This document shows, in pieces, positions 34,684 through 43,826 of a stretch of DNA of 50,845 nucleotides. Both the position numbers and the translations under genes were made by a program. This DNA comes from Candidatus Poribacteria bacterium. Its GTDB lineage: Bacteria; Poribacteria; WGA-4E; WGA-3G. The DNA is taken from NCBI GenBank assembly GCA_022827225.1, contig JAJDTJ010000076.1, forward strand, positions 1 through 50,845, given 5' to 3'. Positions within the stretch are counted from its first letter, which is position 1, and each line of letters opens with the position of its first letter. Below the pieces are notes generated by a model. That model saw only the letters and a program-made list of their open reading frames with translations, searched no databases and was not told the origin of the DNA.

Positions 34684-35256
34684 TTATGTGTTGTTATCCT
34701 GTATTCCGGATTCAGTTAGCTTCGGAAACCACCGTGTAAAGAGGGCAACAGCCTTGGGATCTTGGCGATGCGGTGCAAACAAGTATTTGCCTCTGCTTCT
34801 CTGTGAATAAGAGAGTGTATAGATACCAAAAGCATTGTAACCAACAGTAACAACGCCAAAGGCATTTCCGCCAATAGCGATAATGCCAACCGCGTTTGCA
34901 CCGATGGCAACAATCCCACAAGCGTTCATACCGAAAGCAAACACCCCAATTACATTTATACCTGCAACAATAATGCCGAAGAGGGGTATGCCCATTACAT
35001 TTGTACCTACGACAACAATGCCGAAGAGGAGTATGCCCATGGCGAACACACCATAACTTATGGTTCTACCATCAAACATCGCGCCTGTGTCCATAAACAG
35101 GGAAACAAGCCACTGTGAAAACCCCCAATTGGGTATGATAATACAGACAGTAACGATAGTTACAAGGGAAATTAAAATTGTGTAAACAACACCCCACCTT
35201 ACCAAATACGGTTTGAACGCCTTTTTGAAGTTTTCGGGTGTAAATGTAGTTTGCAT
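34684..35256 (-). CDS. Membrane protein with 16 consecutive Gly-initiated pentapeptides (190 aa)
   Basis: I do not recognise a named family. A hydrophobic segment (about 22-41) is followed by a short loop and then by residues 69-148, which are sixteen five-residue units each beginning with Gly and otherwise hydrophobic. In later units Asn occupies position 3 in every second repeat (examples: GMNAC, GANAV, GGNAF, GYNAF), making a ten-residue super-period. The C-terminus (149-190) is basic and polar. The repeat could form a beta-helix or a packed bundle of Gly-notched helices. It sits between mnmA (15 bases) and miaA (10 bases) on one transcript. Whether it aids tRNA modification or is a passenger cannot be told. 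Confidence 0.85.
   Translation of the reverse strand: MQTTFTPENFKKAFKPYLVRWGVVYTILISLVTIVTVCIIIPNWGFSQWLVSLFMDTGAMFDGRTISYGVFAMGILLFGIVVVGTNVMGIPLFGIIVAGINVIGVFAFGMNACGIVAIGANAVGIIAIGGNAFGVVTVGYNAFGIYTLSYSQRSRGKYLFAPHRQDPKAVALFTRWFPKLTESGIQDNNT
34813..35052 (-). repeat. Coding 15-bp/30-bp tandem repeat tract
   Basis: This DNA encodes the sixteen Gly-first pentapeptides. It is diverged at DNA level, yet the Gly at every fifth residue is kept without exception over 80 residues, implying selection on the protein and not recent slippage. Confidence 0.8.
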
Positions 35257-35271
35257 TTTGGGAATTGAATT

Positions 35272-36387
35272 CTATTCGGGGGTCCAAACCCCTCTCACAG
35301 TGGTACCGCGGACATCTACAATCCAACCGCCGCCGAGGACGTATTCACCATCATAAAAGACAGTGGCTTGTCCAGGGGTAATTGCCCGGCGCGGTTCGTC
35401 AAAATGGACGACAGCTTCAGTGTCGCTGATAGGAGTGATGGTCGCGGGACCACCATCATCACGAGATCGGATTTTGACGTGTGCACGGATCGGTTCCGTT
35501 AACTTCTCAATCGCAATGAGATTGATACGTTCAACGTGCATCGTGTCCTCAAAGAGGGCATCAGATTCACCGACAACAACCGTATTCTCTGCCGCGTTGA
35601 TCTGTGTCACATAGAGCGGTTTGCCGACGGCGATGCCTAACCCGCGCCGCTGTCCGACGGTATAAAACGCGACCCCGTCATGCTTTCCGAGAACAGTGCC
35701 TTCACCATCCACAATATCGCCGCCCTCAATTTTCTCAGGGACTCTGTCTTGGAGGAAACGTCTGTAATTGGTATCGGCGACGAAACAGAGTTCTTGGCTT
35801 TCGATCTTTTCAGCGGTGCGTAATTGGTACTTGCGAGCAAGGTCTCGTACCTCGGCTTTCGTGTATTCACCGAGGGGCATCATAGCACACTGTAATTGTT
35901 CCTGTGTAAGCGCAGCGAGGAAATACGATTGGTCCTTGCTGACATCAAGTGCTTTGCGTAAGAGATAGCGTCCGGTTTCCGGGTCTTGCTCAACGCGAGC
36001 ATAATGTCCAGTCGCAATGGCATCGCATTCTAATGTTTTGGCAAGGTCAAGGAGTTTGCCGAACTTGAGCTCACGATTACAGACCATACACGGACTTGGG
36101 GTTCTACCGATGAGGTATTCGTCCACAAAGTAGTCAATGATCTGTTCACGGAAAGCATCTTCGTAGTTCACACCGTAAAAAGGGATGCCGAGTTGCGTAG
36201 CAACGCGGCGTGCGTCCTCAATGCCCTCAAGTGAGCAGCAGTTCGGACGTTCCGGGTCCACTTCAATCGTATCAGGGGCACCGAGGCGCATAGTGATGCC
36301 AGTGACATCATAGCCTGCGTCAACCATCATGGCAGCGGTGACAGAACTATCCACGCCACCGCTCATTGCGACGAGAATCTTCTTCAT
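35272..36387 (-). CDS. mnmA: tRNA-specific 2-thiouridylase (371 aa)
   Basis: It thiolates U34 of Lys, Glu and Gln tRNAs. The PP-loop AMSGGVDSS (7-15), catalytic-type Cys103 (SPCMVCNRELKFG) and Cys201 (QELCFVAD) are present, together with TGHYAR, KDQSYFL and the C-terminal beta domain. An inserted NCCSLEGIEDARRVA segment (49-63) is seen in many non-proteobacterial MnmA proteins. The true start is 36387 (MKKILVAMSGG); the open frame upstream lies antisense-free but inside the preceding gene in another frame. Only 19 bases follow the upstream enolase-family stop; no clear ribosome site, so coupling is possible. Confidence 0.96.
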   Translation of the reverse strand: MKKILVAMSGGVDSSVTAAMMVDAGYDVTGITMRLGAPDTIEVDPERPNCCSLEGIEDARRVATQLGIPFYGVNYEDAFREQIIDYFVDEYLIGRTPSPCMVCNRELKFGKLLDLAKTLECDAIATGHYARVEQDPETGRYLLRKALDVSKDQSYFLAALTQEQLQCAMMPLGEYTKAEVRDLARKYQLRTAEKIESQELCFVADTNYRRFLQDRVPEKIEGGDIVDGEGTVLGKHDGVAFYTVGQRRGLGIAVGKPLYVTQINAAENTVVVGESDALFEDTMHVERINLIAIEKLTEPIRAHVKIRSRDDGGPATITPISDTEAVVHFDEPRRAITPGQATVFYDGEYVLGGGWIVDVRGTTVRGVWTPE

Positions 36388-36406
36388 AGGGTCGCCCAAC
36401 AAAAAA

Positions 36407-37573
36407 TTAGGAGATCTGCCAATCCTCTCTTCCGGCGTATTTGGCATCGTAAACGTCTTGATTGAGTTCCAAACCGAGTCCAGGGGTATCCGGTACTGTG
36501 AACGTGCCATCGATGAAACCGTAGCCAGAGGGATCAATGACATCGCTGGTGAGGGTTGCAACTTCGCCGTAGAGGAAATGCGGAATCGTCTTCGCGAATT
36601 GGAGACTGAGAAAGAAACCGAGTAGAGATCCCCAGTTATGCGGTGCACATTGGACATCGTGGGCAGCCGCCATATCAGCAAGTCGTCGCCAACCGGTAAC
36701 CCCCAATCCTTTCATATCGTGCTGGATCACATCAATCACACCAGCTTCAAAAAACGGATCGTAAAACTCAAGCGGTGCACGGGTCCGTGTCTCGCCATCG
36801 GCAATTAAGGTCTTTAACCCCTTTTCTTTGATGAAAGCCTTTAGGTTGCGATAAAGTTCAACGTCTTCTTCAAACATCTCCTCTATCCAAAACACGTCAC
36901 AATTGCTCGTTTCATTCAGGAACGTGATAACTTCGTCGTAGGTATAAGCGTTGTTTGCATCGACGAGTATATTGAACCCTTCACCTGCGGTGCTACGGGC
37001 AAGTTGGACGAGTTCGATATCACGTTGTAAACCGGCTTTACGCTCCATGAGATGGTTCCCGCGTCCTATTTTCATCTTGCAGGCGGTAAACCCGTTAGCG
37101 AGGCTGTTTTTAACATCGTCTTCAATCCGTTGGAGTCCCTCGGCTTTCGTCTCGTAGAGGAGGTCATTGAAGTAGATAGTGCTATCGTAAGCGGGCAATC
37201 CGTTTGAATTAACATCGCTGCCCATGAGCTGGTATGCGGGTTTACCGAGGATTTTGCCGATCGTATCCCATAAGGGATTTTCCAGCCCGCGAAATTCTTC
37301 CACAACCCCGTCCTCAGGATTCAAGAGGTCGAAAGGATTTTGATTGAGCACACCCCCGGCATCCTCAGCAGTCGTTGCTGCCCAACTGCCTACGCCCCAT
37401 CCGAGTGTCCCATCGTTGGTATAGATACGGATAATGCGTTCGCGCCACTTTCCGTTTGGGTCAGGCTGTTTTATCTCCTTTGCCCCGGAGTTGCAACCGA
37501 TTGCAGGCTGGTCAATTTCGATGGTAACCTGCTCAATTTTGGTAATCTTGATACCGGTCGGATAGTTCTGCAT
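36407..37573 (-). CDS. Enolase-superfamily dehydratase/racemase-like enzyme (388 aa)
   Basis: All catalytic features are visible: KMK in FTACKMKIGRG, the metal ligands in NILVDANNAY, WIEEMFEED and LIADGETRT, and a His in APHNWGS typical of the mandelate racemase group. This is probably an active sugar-acid dehydratase; the exact substrate is not set. The ATG at 37573 (AGGAG upstream) is used, not the one 63 bases earlier. Unlike the enolase-superfamily gene at 15983-16987, the third metal ligand is intact. It precedes mnmA on the same strand with a gap of 19 bases. Confidence 0.92.
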   Translation of the reverse strand: MQNYPTGIKITKIEQVTIEIDQPAIGCNSGAKEIKQPDPNGKWRERIIRIYTNDGTLGWGVGSWAATTAEDAGGVLNQNPFDLLNPEDGVVEEFRGLENPLWDTIGKILGKPAYQLMGSDVNSNGLPAYDSTIYFNDLLYETKAEGLQRIEDDVKNSLANGFTACKMKIGRGNHLMERKAGLQRDIELVQLARSTAGEGFNILVDANNAYTYDEVITFLNETSNCDVFWIEEMFEEDVELYRNLKAFIKEKGLKTLIADGETRTRAPLEFYDPFFEAGVIDVIQHDMKGLGVTGWRRLADMAAAHDVQCAPHNWGSLLGFFLSLQFAKTIPHFLYGEVATLTSDVIDPSGYGFIDGTFTVPDTPGLGLELNQDVYDAKYAGREDWQIS

Positions 37574-37689
37574 CGTTGTTAATCTCCTGCCGCTGTCTGG
37601 TAGCGAAGTTTCAGCAAAGGTAACAAACGCACACATTCACCATAGATGTAGGTAAGCGGAGAAATTACCAGGTCTGTTTCTCAATTTGC

Positions 37690-38880
37690 CTACTCAAGGA
37701 TAAGAAGCAGTTCATTGAGCGTGTCTTTCACCATGTTATTGGTTTCCTGCTCCCTGAAGAAAACATCAAGTTTATGGGGCAGATTATCGTACTGGTCAGC
37801 CTCCTGAATCTGCTTTACTAAAGCAGGTTTCTTGAGAAGTTGAACGATACGGAGTCTATCTTCATGGTAAACGACTTCGGGATTTGCTAACAAGACGATC
37901 AGATGCCCGGCTAATCCATCAGCGATTCCGTTTTCGGCGTAATGGTTCAAAGTATCCATAGCGGCTTGCTTCGTTTCGGGGTTAGCACCGCTGTTCAGAA
38001 TTGCGACGAGATTGTCAATACCATTAGCATCAGGATATTTCTGCAGTGCTTTGGCAGCATACATCTGCACAGTGTCATCAGCGTCTTTGAGTGCCTCAAT
38101 TATTTTCGCTGTTGGTGCGTCATTAAGAGATACCAAGGCTTTCGCGGCGGCTCGACGAACAACAACATTCGCATCGCCTAAACCTGCAATGATTTTCTCT
38201 TTATACTCTGGATGTCCGAGCAGATATAGAGCGGTATCAACCTCCATCTGCAACCCTTCATCATTGATTGAATCGTGAAGCAGTTCTAAGCCTGCAGTAG
38301 CGGTTGCGTCTCCAATTTCTCCAACGACCCGAATTAATTTTACCTTAACAGCGATTGGTGTTGCGCTATCGCTGACGGTTTCCAGAATTGCCTCAACCCC
38401 TTCGCCGCCGATCCCTTTCAAGATGGTAAAAAAATCGTCGTGTGCAGCACGATTTCGGTCCTTGACAAGGTTATTGAGCACAAACGGCACAACCGGTGCG
38501 CCGCGATCAATGAGAACTTGCACTGCATCCTTCTGTATCCTGTGGCGTTCGCCGAGGATCTCCAGGATTTTTTTGATCTCAAACTCGCCTAACTGACCGA
38601 CACGCTCGTCGCGCTCACTCTGGAATCTGGTTTCCACGTTGAACATTTCCGCAGCACGCGTTGAAATTGCATGGCTATAAGCGATAATCAAAAGTGCGCG
38701 AGGTTCAACTTTGTTTACCTCTTCCACTTCAGCACGTTCAAGGTGTTCAACGGCTTCCATTGCGAGTCCTGCGTTTAACAACTTACTCCTGCCAACTTCA
38801 AGTTGGGTGATGATCTGTTCCTGTTTACAGCCGAAGCTCACAACTCCTATAAGCAGTAGTACTATCAAAGATTTTTTCAT
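37690..38880 (-). CDS. HEAT-repeat lipoprotein, copy A (396 aa)
   Basis: An N-terminal lipoprotein-like signal (MKKSLIVLLLIGVVSFGC, Cys18) is followed by an all-helical chain of HEAT/PBS-type repeats: GVEAILETVSDSATPIAVKVKLIRVVGEIGDATA, KIIAGLGDANVVVRRAAAKALVSL, IIEALKDADDTVQMYAAKAL. Such solenoids bind protein partners. It is a paralogue of the next gene upstream (39387-40592) with the same order of blocks (SKLLNAGLAMEAVEHLERAE against SKLIESGNALEAVGHLEKAE). The promoter at 39124-39152 leaves a 5' leader of over 200 bases. The start at 38880 is set by the signal peptide. Confidence 0.88.
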   Translation of the reverse strand: MKKSLIVLLLIGVVSFGCKQEQIITQLEVGRSKLLNAGLAMEAVEHLERAEVEEVNKVEPRALLIIAYSHAISTRAAEMFNVETRFQSERDERVGQLGEFEIKKILEILGERHRIQKDAVQVLIDRGAPVVPFVLNNLVKDRNRAAHDDFFTILKGIGGEGVEAILETVSDSATPIAVKVKLIRVVGEIGDATATAGLELLHDSINDEGLQMEVDTALYLLGHPEYKEKIIAGLGDANVVVRRAAAKALVSLNDAPTAKIIEALKDADDTVQMYAAKALQKYPDANGIDNLVAILNSGANPETKQAAMDTLNHYAENGIADGLAGHLIVLLANPEVVYHEDRLRIVQLLKKPALVKQIQEADQYDNLPHKLDVFFREQETNNMVKDTLNELLLILE

Positions 38881-39386
38881 GTTCCGTTTATCTTTTCCTC
38901 CTAAAATCTCAATTAGACTCACCTGTCTGCATCTCCGATCACACATAAACCTAAGATAAAAATAGACACCTAAACACTTCTTGACGTGGTTCGGCAGCCT
39001 TAATTTATAGTTTCACTTGCTTATCTCTGAAACTTCGGAGCCACCCACGGTTTTCCAATTATAGATACTCGGGCATTCTGTGGAAAGAGACAACCGAAAC
39101 AGTGAGTACAGATGCAACGATTATTTTAAAATAAATACATTTTTATGTCAACAATATTACGGAGCAGCAAGTGGAACCGAAAATTTCCTATATCGTTTAA
39201 TCAGAGAATTCAGTGCTTCTGGGAACGCAGCGGAATTGTAAATACGGTTGCAAACCGATATGTCAACGGAATACATCGGTCGCAATCGCATCAGCAGAAG
39301 ACAGGTGTAGGAAGGTGTGGAAATTTATCCGACGACTCGCTATCTCTGAGACCGGCATGTTAACGCGTTTAATTGTTCGCGACGCG
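38881..39386. other. 506-bp region between the two HEAT lipoprotein genes
   Basis: It contains the minus-strand promoter of copy A (39124-39152) and a long leader with AGGAGG unusually far (16 bases) from the start. I see no gene, hairpin terminator or riboswitch I can name. Confidence 0.55.
39124..39152 (-). promoter_or_regulatory. Promoter of HEAT lipoprotein copy A
   Basis: Minus strand TTGACA (39152-39147), 17 bases, TAAAAT (39129-39124). Confidence 0.7.
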
Positions 39387-40592
39387 TTACTGTAGTTCAT
39401 CAAGGAGTTGCTTAAGTGTAGTTTTGACGAGCGTGCTCTCTTCCTTTCTCTCGTGGTAGCTATACAACTTGAAAGCGAGATCGTCAATCGACTTTATCGC
39501 CTTGATCTGTTTCTTAAAGGGCTCCTTTCTCAGGAGTTGTACCAGATGTAAACGATTCTCTGCGTCGCTAACAGTTCCACCGATAATGAGCGTCGTGATC
39601 CGGCTCGCTAAACCTCTGGCGAGTTTCTCTTGTCCATAAATGTCAAGGGTATTAATCGCAGCCTGCTTCGGATCTTTATTTAATTCATCACTGATGAGGA
39701 CAGCCACGAGTCCATCGACAGCGGCGGCATCCTTGTGAATAGCGAGTGCCTCTACAAATGCTGTAACAACTTCAGAATCTGTATCCTTAAGTCCCGCGAT
39801 GAGCGTTTTTGACGGTACACCTTCGATATTGACCATGGCTTTTGCAGCGGCGCGTCGGACACCAACATCATCATGACTTATACCGGCGATAATGTCGTTT
39901 TTATACGACTTCTCACCGAGCTGATAGAGCGTCGTGCTAATCTCCATCGCTAATCCGGGTTCTGAAGTTTCGGTTTTGACGGATTTCAAGGCATCGACAG
40001 CTTTCGCGTCGCCGATTTCAGCCAATACATGCACAAGTTTACTTCTCAGAGCCGGTGTGGTGGTTTCATCAGTGAGTTTGGCTAAAACAAGGTCTAACGC
40101 ATCAGTGCCTATGTCAACCAACACCCACTGCGTAAAATCTTCATGAAGGGACGGGTATCGCCCTTTAGCGAGGCTGTCGAGAATTAAAACTGCGGCATCC
40201 TGTCCCTTATCCACGAGTGCCTGTAAACCGGCTTTCCGTACCTGCGAACGCCGGTCATCGAGCACTTGTAGGATGCTCTTCATCTCAGCCTCTGTCAGCG
40301 CTTTAATCCGTTGCTCCCGTTCGCTTCTGAACTTAGCTGCATTCCCCGACCGGTCAGCATCTCCGGTGGAAAGCCCATAAGAATACGCAATAATAAGTAA
40401 GGCACGCGGTTCAAGTTTATTAGCCTCTTCCTTTTCTGCTTTCTCAAGATGTCCAACGGCTTCCAAAGCGTTCCCGCTCTCAATTAATTTGCTCTTACCC
40501 ACGCTTAAGTTGCTGGGTCCCTTCTGTTTTGTGTCACAACCAAAGCTCGCGAGCAAGAGAACGAGCAGTGGAATGATGATTACTTTTTTCAT
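39387..40592 (-). CDS. HEAT-repeat lipoprotein, copy B (401 aa)
   Basis: Signal MKKVIIIPLLVLLLASFGC with Cys19 as lipidation site, then the same TPR-like opening and HEAT blocks as copy A (VLAEIGDAKAVDALKSV, DIIAGISHDDVGVRRAAAKAMVNI, LIAGLKDTDSEVVTAFVEAL). Identity with copy A is evident in every block but not close, so the duplication is old. Each copy has its own promoter. No enzyme motif is present; role unknown, likely an outer-membrane or periplasmic scaffold. Confidence 0.88.
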   Translation of the reverse strand: MKKVIIIPLLVLLLASFGCDTKQKGPSNLSVGKSKLIESGNALEAVGHLEKAEKEEANKLEPRALLIIAYSYGLSTGDADRSGNAAKFRSEREQRIKALTEAEMKSILQVLDDRRSQVRKAGLQALVDKGQDAAVLILDSLAKGRYPSLHEDFTQWVLVDIGTDALDLVLAKLTDETTTPALRSKLVHVLAEIGDAKAVDALKSVKTETSEPGLAMEISTTLYQLGEKSYKNDIIAGISHDDVGVRRAAAKAMVNIEGVPSKTLIAGLKDTDSEVVTAFVEALAIHKDAAAVDGLVAVLISDELNKDPKQAAINTLDIYGQEKLARGLASRITTLIIGGTVSDAENRLHLVQLLRKEPFKKQIKAIKSIDDLAFKLYSYHERKEESTLVKTTLKQLLDELQ

Positions 40593-40727
40593 TATGTTCC
40601 GCTATCCTCCTGACTTTAATAGATACACGGTCGTTTTCCTAAAATGAATCTCTGAATATAGGTTCGCGCTTTGCAGCATATTTGTGCTGTTGCACGCCAC
40701 ATTGTGGCTTTAGAACGCTTCATTATT

Positions 40728-40756
40728 AAAATACCACATAATTTAAAAAAAGTCAA
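40728..40756 (-). promoter_or_regulatory. Promoter of HEAT lipoprotein copy B
   Basis: Minus strand TTGACT (40756-40751), 17 bases, TATTTT (40733-40728). It is back to back with the promoter of the peptidase gene, 24 bases between the -35 boxes. Confidence 0.6.
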
Positions 40757-40780
40757 GTATAGATTTGATTCTGAATAAGG

Positions 40781-40809
40781 TTGACAGGTCTAGCGGCTTC
40801 GGTTATACT
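40781..40809 (+). promoter_or_regulatory. Promoter of the M14 peptidase gene
   Basis: TTGACA (40781-40786), 17 bases, TATACT (40804-40809); 50 bases before the start codon. Confidence 0.8.
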
Positions 40810-40859
40810 TACGGAAACAAAGGTTCAGCAATTTCCATCGATAGAAGGGGAAATTTTTA

Positions 40860-43559
40860 ATGGATTTCTTTCGATCCCTTTATGTTAACTGCATATCTCT
40901 ATTTCGCCACCGAAAAACAGATGCACAAACAATCAGAGTGTCAACACTACGGTGCACCGTCGGTATATTGATCTTCTGCGCGATTTCGCTGCAGGTACCA
41001 ACACACGCACAACTGATGACACCGGAAGAAGTACTCGGATTCCAAGTCGGTTCGGATTATCAAGTGGCGGGATGGCAAACGGTTTCCGATTATATGCGCC
41101 ATGTCGCAGCGAACTCGGATCGGGTTTTGGTGGATGAACTCGGAAAAACGACTGAGGGAAACGACCTGCTGATGTTGCTAATTTCTGCATCAGAGAACTT
41201 GGACAATCTGGCACGTTACCAGGAGATTCAGCAAGCATTAGCAACAGCCACCAAGAGCAGCGAGGAACTGGGGACGCTTGTACAAGAAGGTAAAGCCGTG
41301 GTGCTAATTAATTGTAATCTCCATTCGACAGAAATTGCTTCCTCACAGATGTCAATGGAACTCGTTTATCAATTCGCAACAGAAGAGACACCCGAGATCA
41401 AAGATATCCTCAAAAACGTTATAATTCTGCTAATCCCTTCTGCGAACCCTGATGGGTTGGACATTGTGGTGGATTGGTATAATCGCACCGTCGGCACGCC
41501 TCACGAGGGTTCGGAAATTCCATGGCTGTATCATAAGTACACCGGACACGATAACAATCGGGACTGGTTCATGTTGACGCAGGTGGAGACACAATTGCTG
41601 ACGCGCGTGCTTTATGAAGAGTGGTTTCCAGAAGTCGTCTACGACGTGCACGAAATGAGTTACCGGGGTCCGCGCTTCGTGATTCCGCCGTACTTCGAGC
41701 CGGTCAACCCGAACATCCCACCGCTCCTACAACGGACACTTTCGCTCATAGGTGCGCAACTCGCCTTCGATTTGACGAGTCAAGGACTGACAGGTGTGCT
41801 TTCAAGTGCCGTCTACGATACATGGTGGCACGGCGGATTTCGGACGGTACCCTATCGCCACAATATGGTAGGCATATTAACCGAAGCGGCGCGCGTGGAA
41901 ATAGCAACACCGATTTTTCAACCGCACCATACCTTAAGAGGCTATCGGCGCGGGCTTGATCAGTATGCGCTTCGCACCAATTTCCCTGAACCGTGGCCCG
42001 GGGGCTGGTGGCGCTTACGAAATATTGTAGACTACGAAAAAGCAGCGGCACACTCAATTCTTAGCTTCGTCGCTGAGAACCGCGTCATGTTGAAAACGAA
42101 CTTTTACAAGATGGGACTTGACGCGATCGCAAAGGGCGAAGATGAACCGCCTCGCGCGTTTCTTATCCCGACCCTGCAACGCGATATTCACACGACGCTG
42201 AAGATGCTGGACATCCTAAAACGCGGTGGCGTTCAGATTCATCAGGCAAACGCACCGTTTACTGCCGATGGCGTAGAATATCCAGCGGACACCTACGTCG
42301 TTTTAATGTCGCAACCGTTTCGAGCCCACGCGAAGGATCTGCTTGAGGTGCAGCGTTACCCAGAACGCCGTCCATCACCGGAATCACCACCGGAACGTCC
42401 TTACGATATCGCAGGTTGGACACTACCGCTACAGATGGGTGTAAGAACGATTGAGGTCGTACATCCATTTGAAGCGGACTTAAGGCAGCTGCCGATGTTT
42501 CCAGCGGTACACGGTACACTCGACGGTGCATCTGAACCGACCGGCTACCTCTTCGAGAATCGAACGAACGTTGAAGCACTTTTCCTCAACCATCTGTTCA
42601 ACGCGAGATTCGGCGACAACAGCCCAAAATATAAACTTTACTGGGCACAACGGGATGTAGAACTTGCCGATAAAACACTACCGTACGGGACTATCCTAAT
42701 AAAGACAATGGAACCGCCACTCCAGCAGATCGCGGAATTGAACGCACTCGCCTCCGAATTCGGCATCCATATCCACGCCGATGCCTCGCTCAATGAAGAT
42801 ATCATCAGTCGGAGATTCACAAGTCTACATGCGCCGCGCCTCGGTCTCTATAAACCGTGGACAGCGAACATGGACGAAGGGTGGACGCGCTGGGTCTTAG
42901 ATACACACGGATTCAACTACAATAGCCTCACGAATGCCGAAATCCGAGCGGGCGGTTTAGCAGCACGATATGACGCGATAATTCTGCCGGATCTAGGGGC
43001 TTCCGGTATCCTTAACGGACATGCAGCAGGAAAATTACCGCCAGAATACACCGGCGGTATTGGGACTCAAGGATTAGCAAATTTGCGTAGATTTGTGGAG
43101 GACGGAGGTACACTTATCTGTTTGAATCGCTCGACAGAACTCCCTTTGAAATATTTCGGACTTGGAGAAAAAGGGATCGTCAACGTCGTAGAAAAAAATA
43201 ATCAACCGAACGAAGCCGCGTTTTTCTGTCCGGGTTCACTCCTACGTGTTCGGATAGACACAAGACATCCGATCGGACACGGGTTAGACAGCGAGATGGC
43301 AATCATGTTTAAATCGGGTCCTGTTTTTGATGGCGTGCGAGGTGATGCTAAAGCCGTGGCGACGTACCCCGAATTCAATCCGTTGATGAGTGGGTGGCTC
43401 GAAGGCGAAAAACGGATTCAACAGAAGGTAGCACTTTTGGAAACACTATTGGGCAATGGACGCGTGATTCTTTTCGGATTCAAACCACAACACCGTGGGC
43501 AATCTCACGGCACTTTTAAACTGCTTTTCAACGCGATTTATTATAGCGCAACAGAATAA
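40860..43559 (+). CDS. Secreted M14-type zinc carboxypeptidase-like protein (899 aa)
   Basis: A signal peptide with a long n-region (cleavage near PTHA, residue 50) precedes an M14 metallopeptidase domain: zinc ligands H155 and E158 (NLHSTEIA), H264 (DVHEMS), the NPDGL block at 197-200, and a probable catalytic Glu342 (GILTEAARVE). Residues from about 450 on form a second, mostly beta/alpha region including a glutamine-amidotransferase-like section (YDAIILPDLGAS...LRRFVEDGGTLICL). This layout is known from large secreted M14 family members annotated as peptidases of unknown substrate. AAGGGG precedes the ATG. Confidence 0.9.
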   Translation: MDFFRSLYVNCISLFRHRKTDAQTIRVSTLRCTVGILIFCAISLQVPTHAQLMTPEEVLGFQVGSDYQVAGWQTVSDYMRHVAANSDRVLVDELGKTTEGNDLLMLLISASENLDNLARYQEIQQALATATKSSEELGTLVQEGKAVVLINCNLHSTEIASSQMSMELVYQFATEETPEIKDILKNVIILLIPSANPDGLDIVVDWYNRTVGTPHEGSEIPWLYHKYTGHDNNRDWFMLTQVETQLLTRVLYEEWFPEVVYDVHEMSYRGPRFVIPPYFEPVNPNIPPLLQRTLSLIGAQLAFDLTSQGLTGVLSSAVYDTWWHGGFRTVPYRHNMVGILTEAARVEIATPIFQPHHTLRGYRRGLDQYALRTNFPEPWPGGWWRLRNIVDYEKAAAHSILSFVAENRVMLKTNFYKMGLDAIAKGEDEPPRAFLIPTLQRDIHTTLKMLDILKRGGVQIHQANAPFTADGVEYPADTYVVLMSQPFRAHAKDLLEVQRYPERRPSPESPPERPYDIAGWTLPLQMGVRTIEVVHPFEADLRQLPMFPAVHGTLDGASEPTGYLFENRTNVEALFLNHLFNARFGDNSPKYKLYWAQRDVELADKTLPYGTILIKTMEPPLQQIAELNALASEFGIHIHADASLNEDIISRRFTSLHAPRLGLYKPWTANMDEGWTRWVLDTHGFNYNSLTNAEIRAGGLAARYDAIILPDLGASGILNGHAAGKLPPEYTGGIGTQGLANLRRFVEDGGTLICLNRSTELPLKYFGLGEKGIVNVVEKNNQPNEAAFFCPGSLLRVRIDTRHPIGHGLDSEMAIMFKSGPVFDGVRGDAKAVATYPEFNPLMSGWLEGEKRIQQKVALLETLLGNGRVILFGFKPQHRGQSHGTFKLLFNAIYYSATE

Positions 43560-43625
43560 TTCTCAGAACGAGGCACACAAAGTGGACGAGATTTAAAATC
43601 GCATAAAGAAGATAATTTGCCAAAT

Positions 43626-43673
43626 GAAACCCAACACATTCTCACGCCTATAGCGTTTGGATTGTTGGGTTTC
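43626..43673 (+). terminator. Hairpin downstream of the M14 peptidase gene
   Basis: GAAACCCAACA (43626-43636) pairs perfectly with TGTTGGGTTTC (43663-43673). The T run after it is poor; the AAACCCAACA/TGTTGGGTTT arms also look like a dispersed repeat unit. Confidence 0.5.
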
Positions 43674-43826
43674 GTTATTCGGACCCGCGTTAAATTTAAA
43701 AATTTTTCTCTGATGCACTTATTCTGCTCAGCATTTCGTCTTTAATATTAGAAGGCGTAAACCAGACTTCTGTTACCAAATTTTGCCCTACCCTTTTAAC
43801 GAACATCTTCACGAAGGAGGAATCTT

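Noticed and set aside
36388..36681. 98-residue N-terminal extension of MnmA
   Set aside because: It overlaps the enolase-family gene in another frame and has no family similarity; the conserved protein begins at MKKILVAMSGG.
43560..43826. Clear sigma-70 promoter for the ECF gene
   Set aside because: I found no TTGACA-like box at a proper distance from an AT-rich -10; the gene may depend on its own sigma factor, but no convincing motif can be named.
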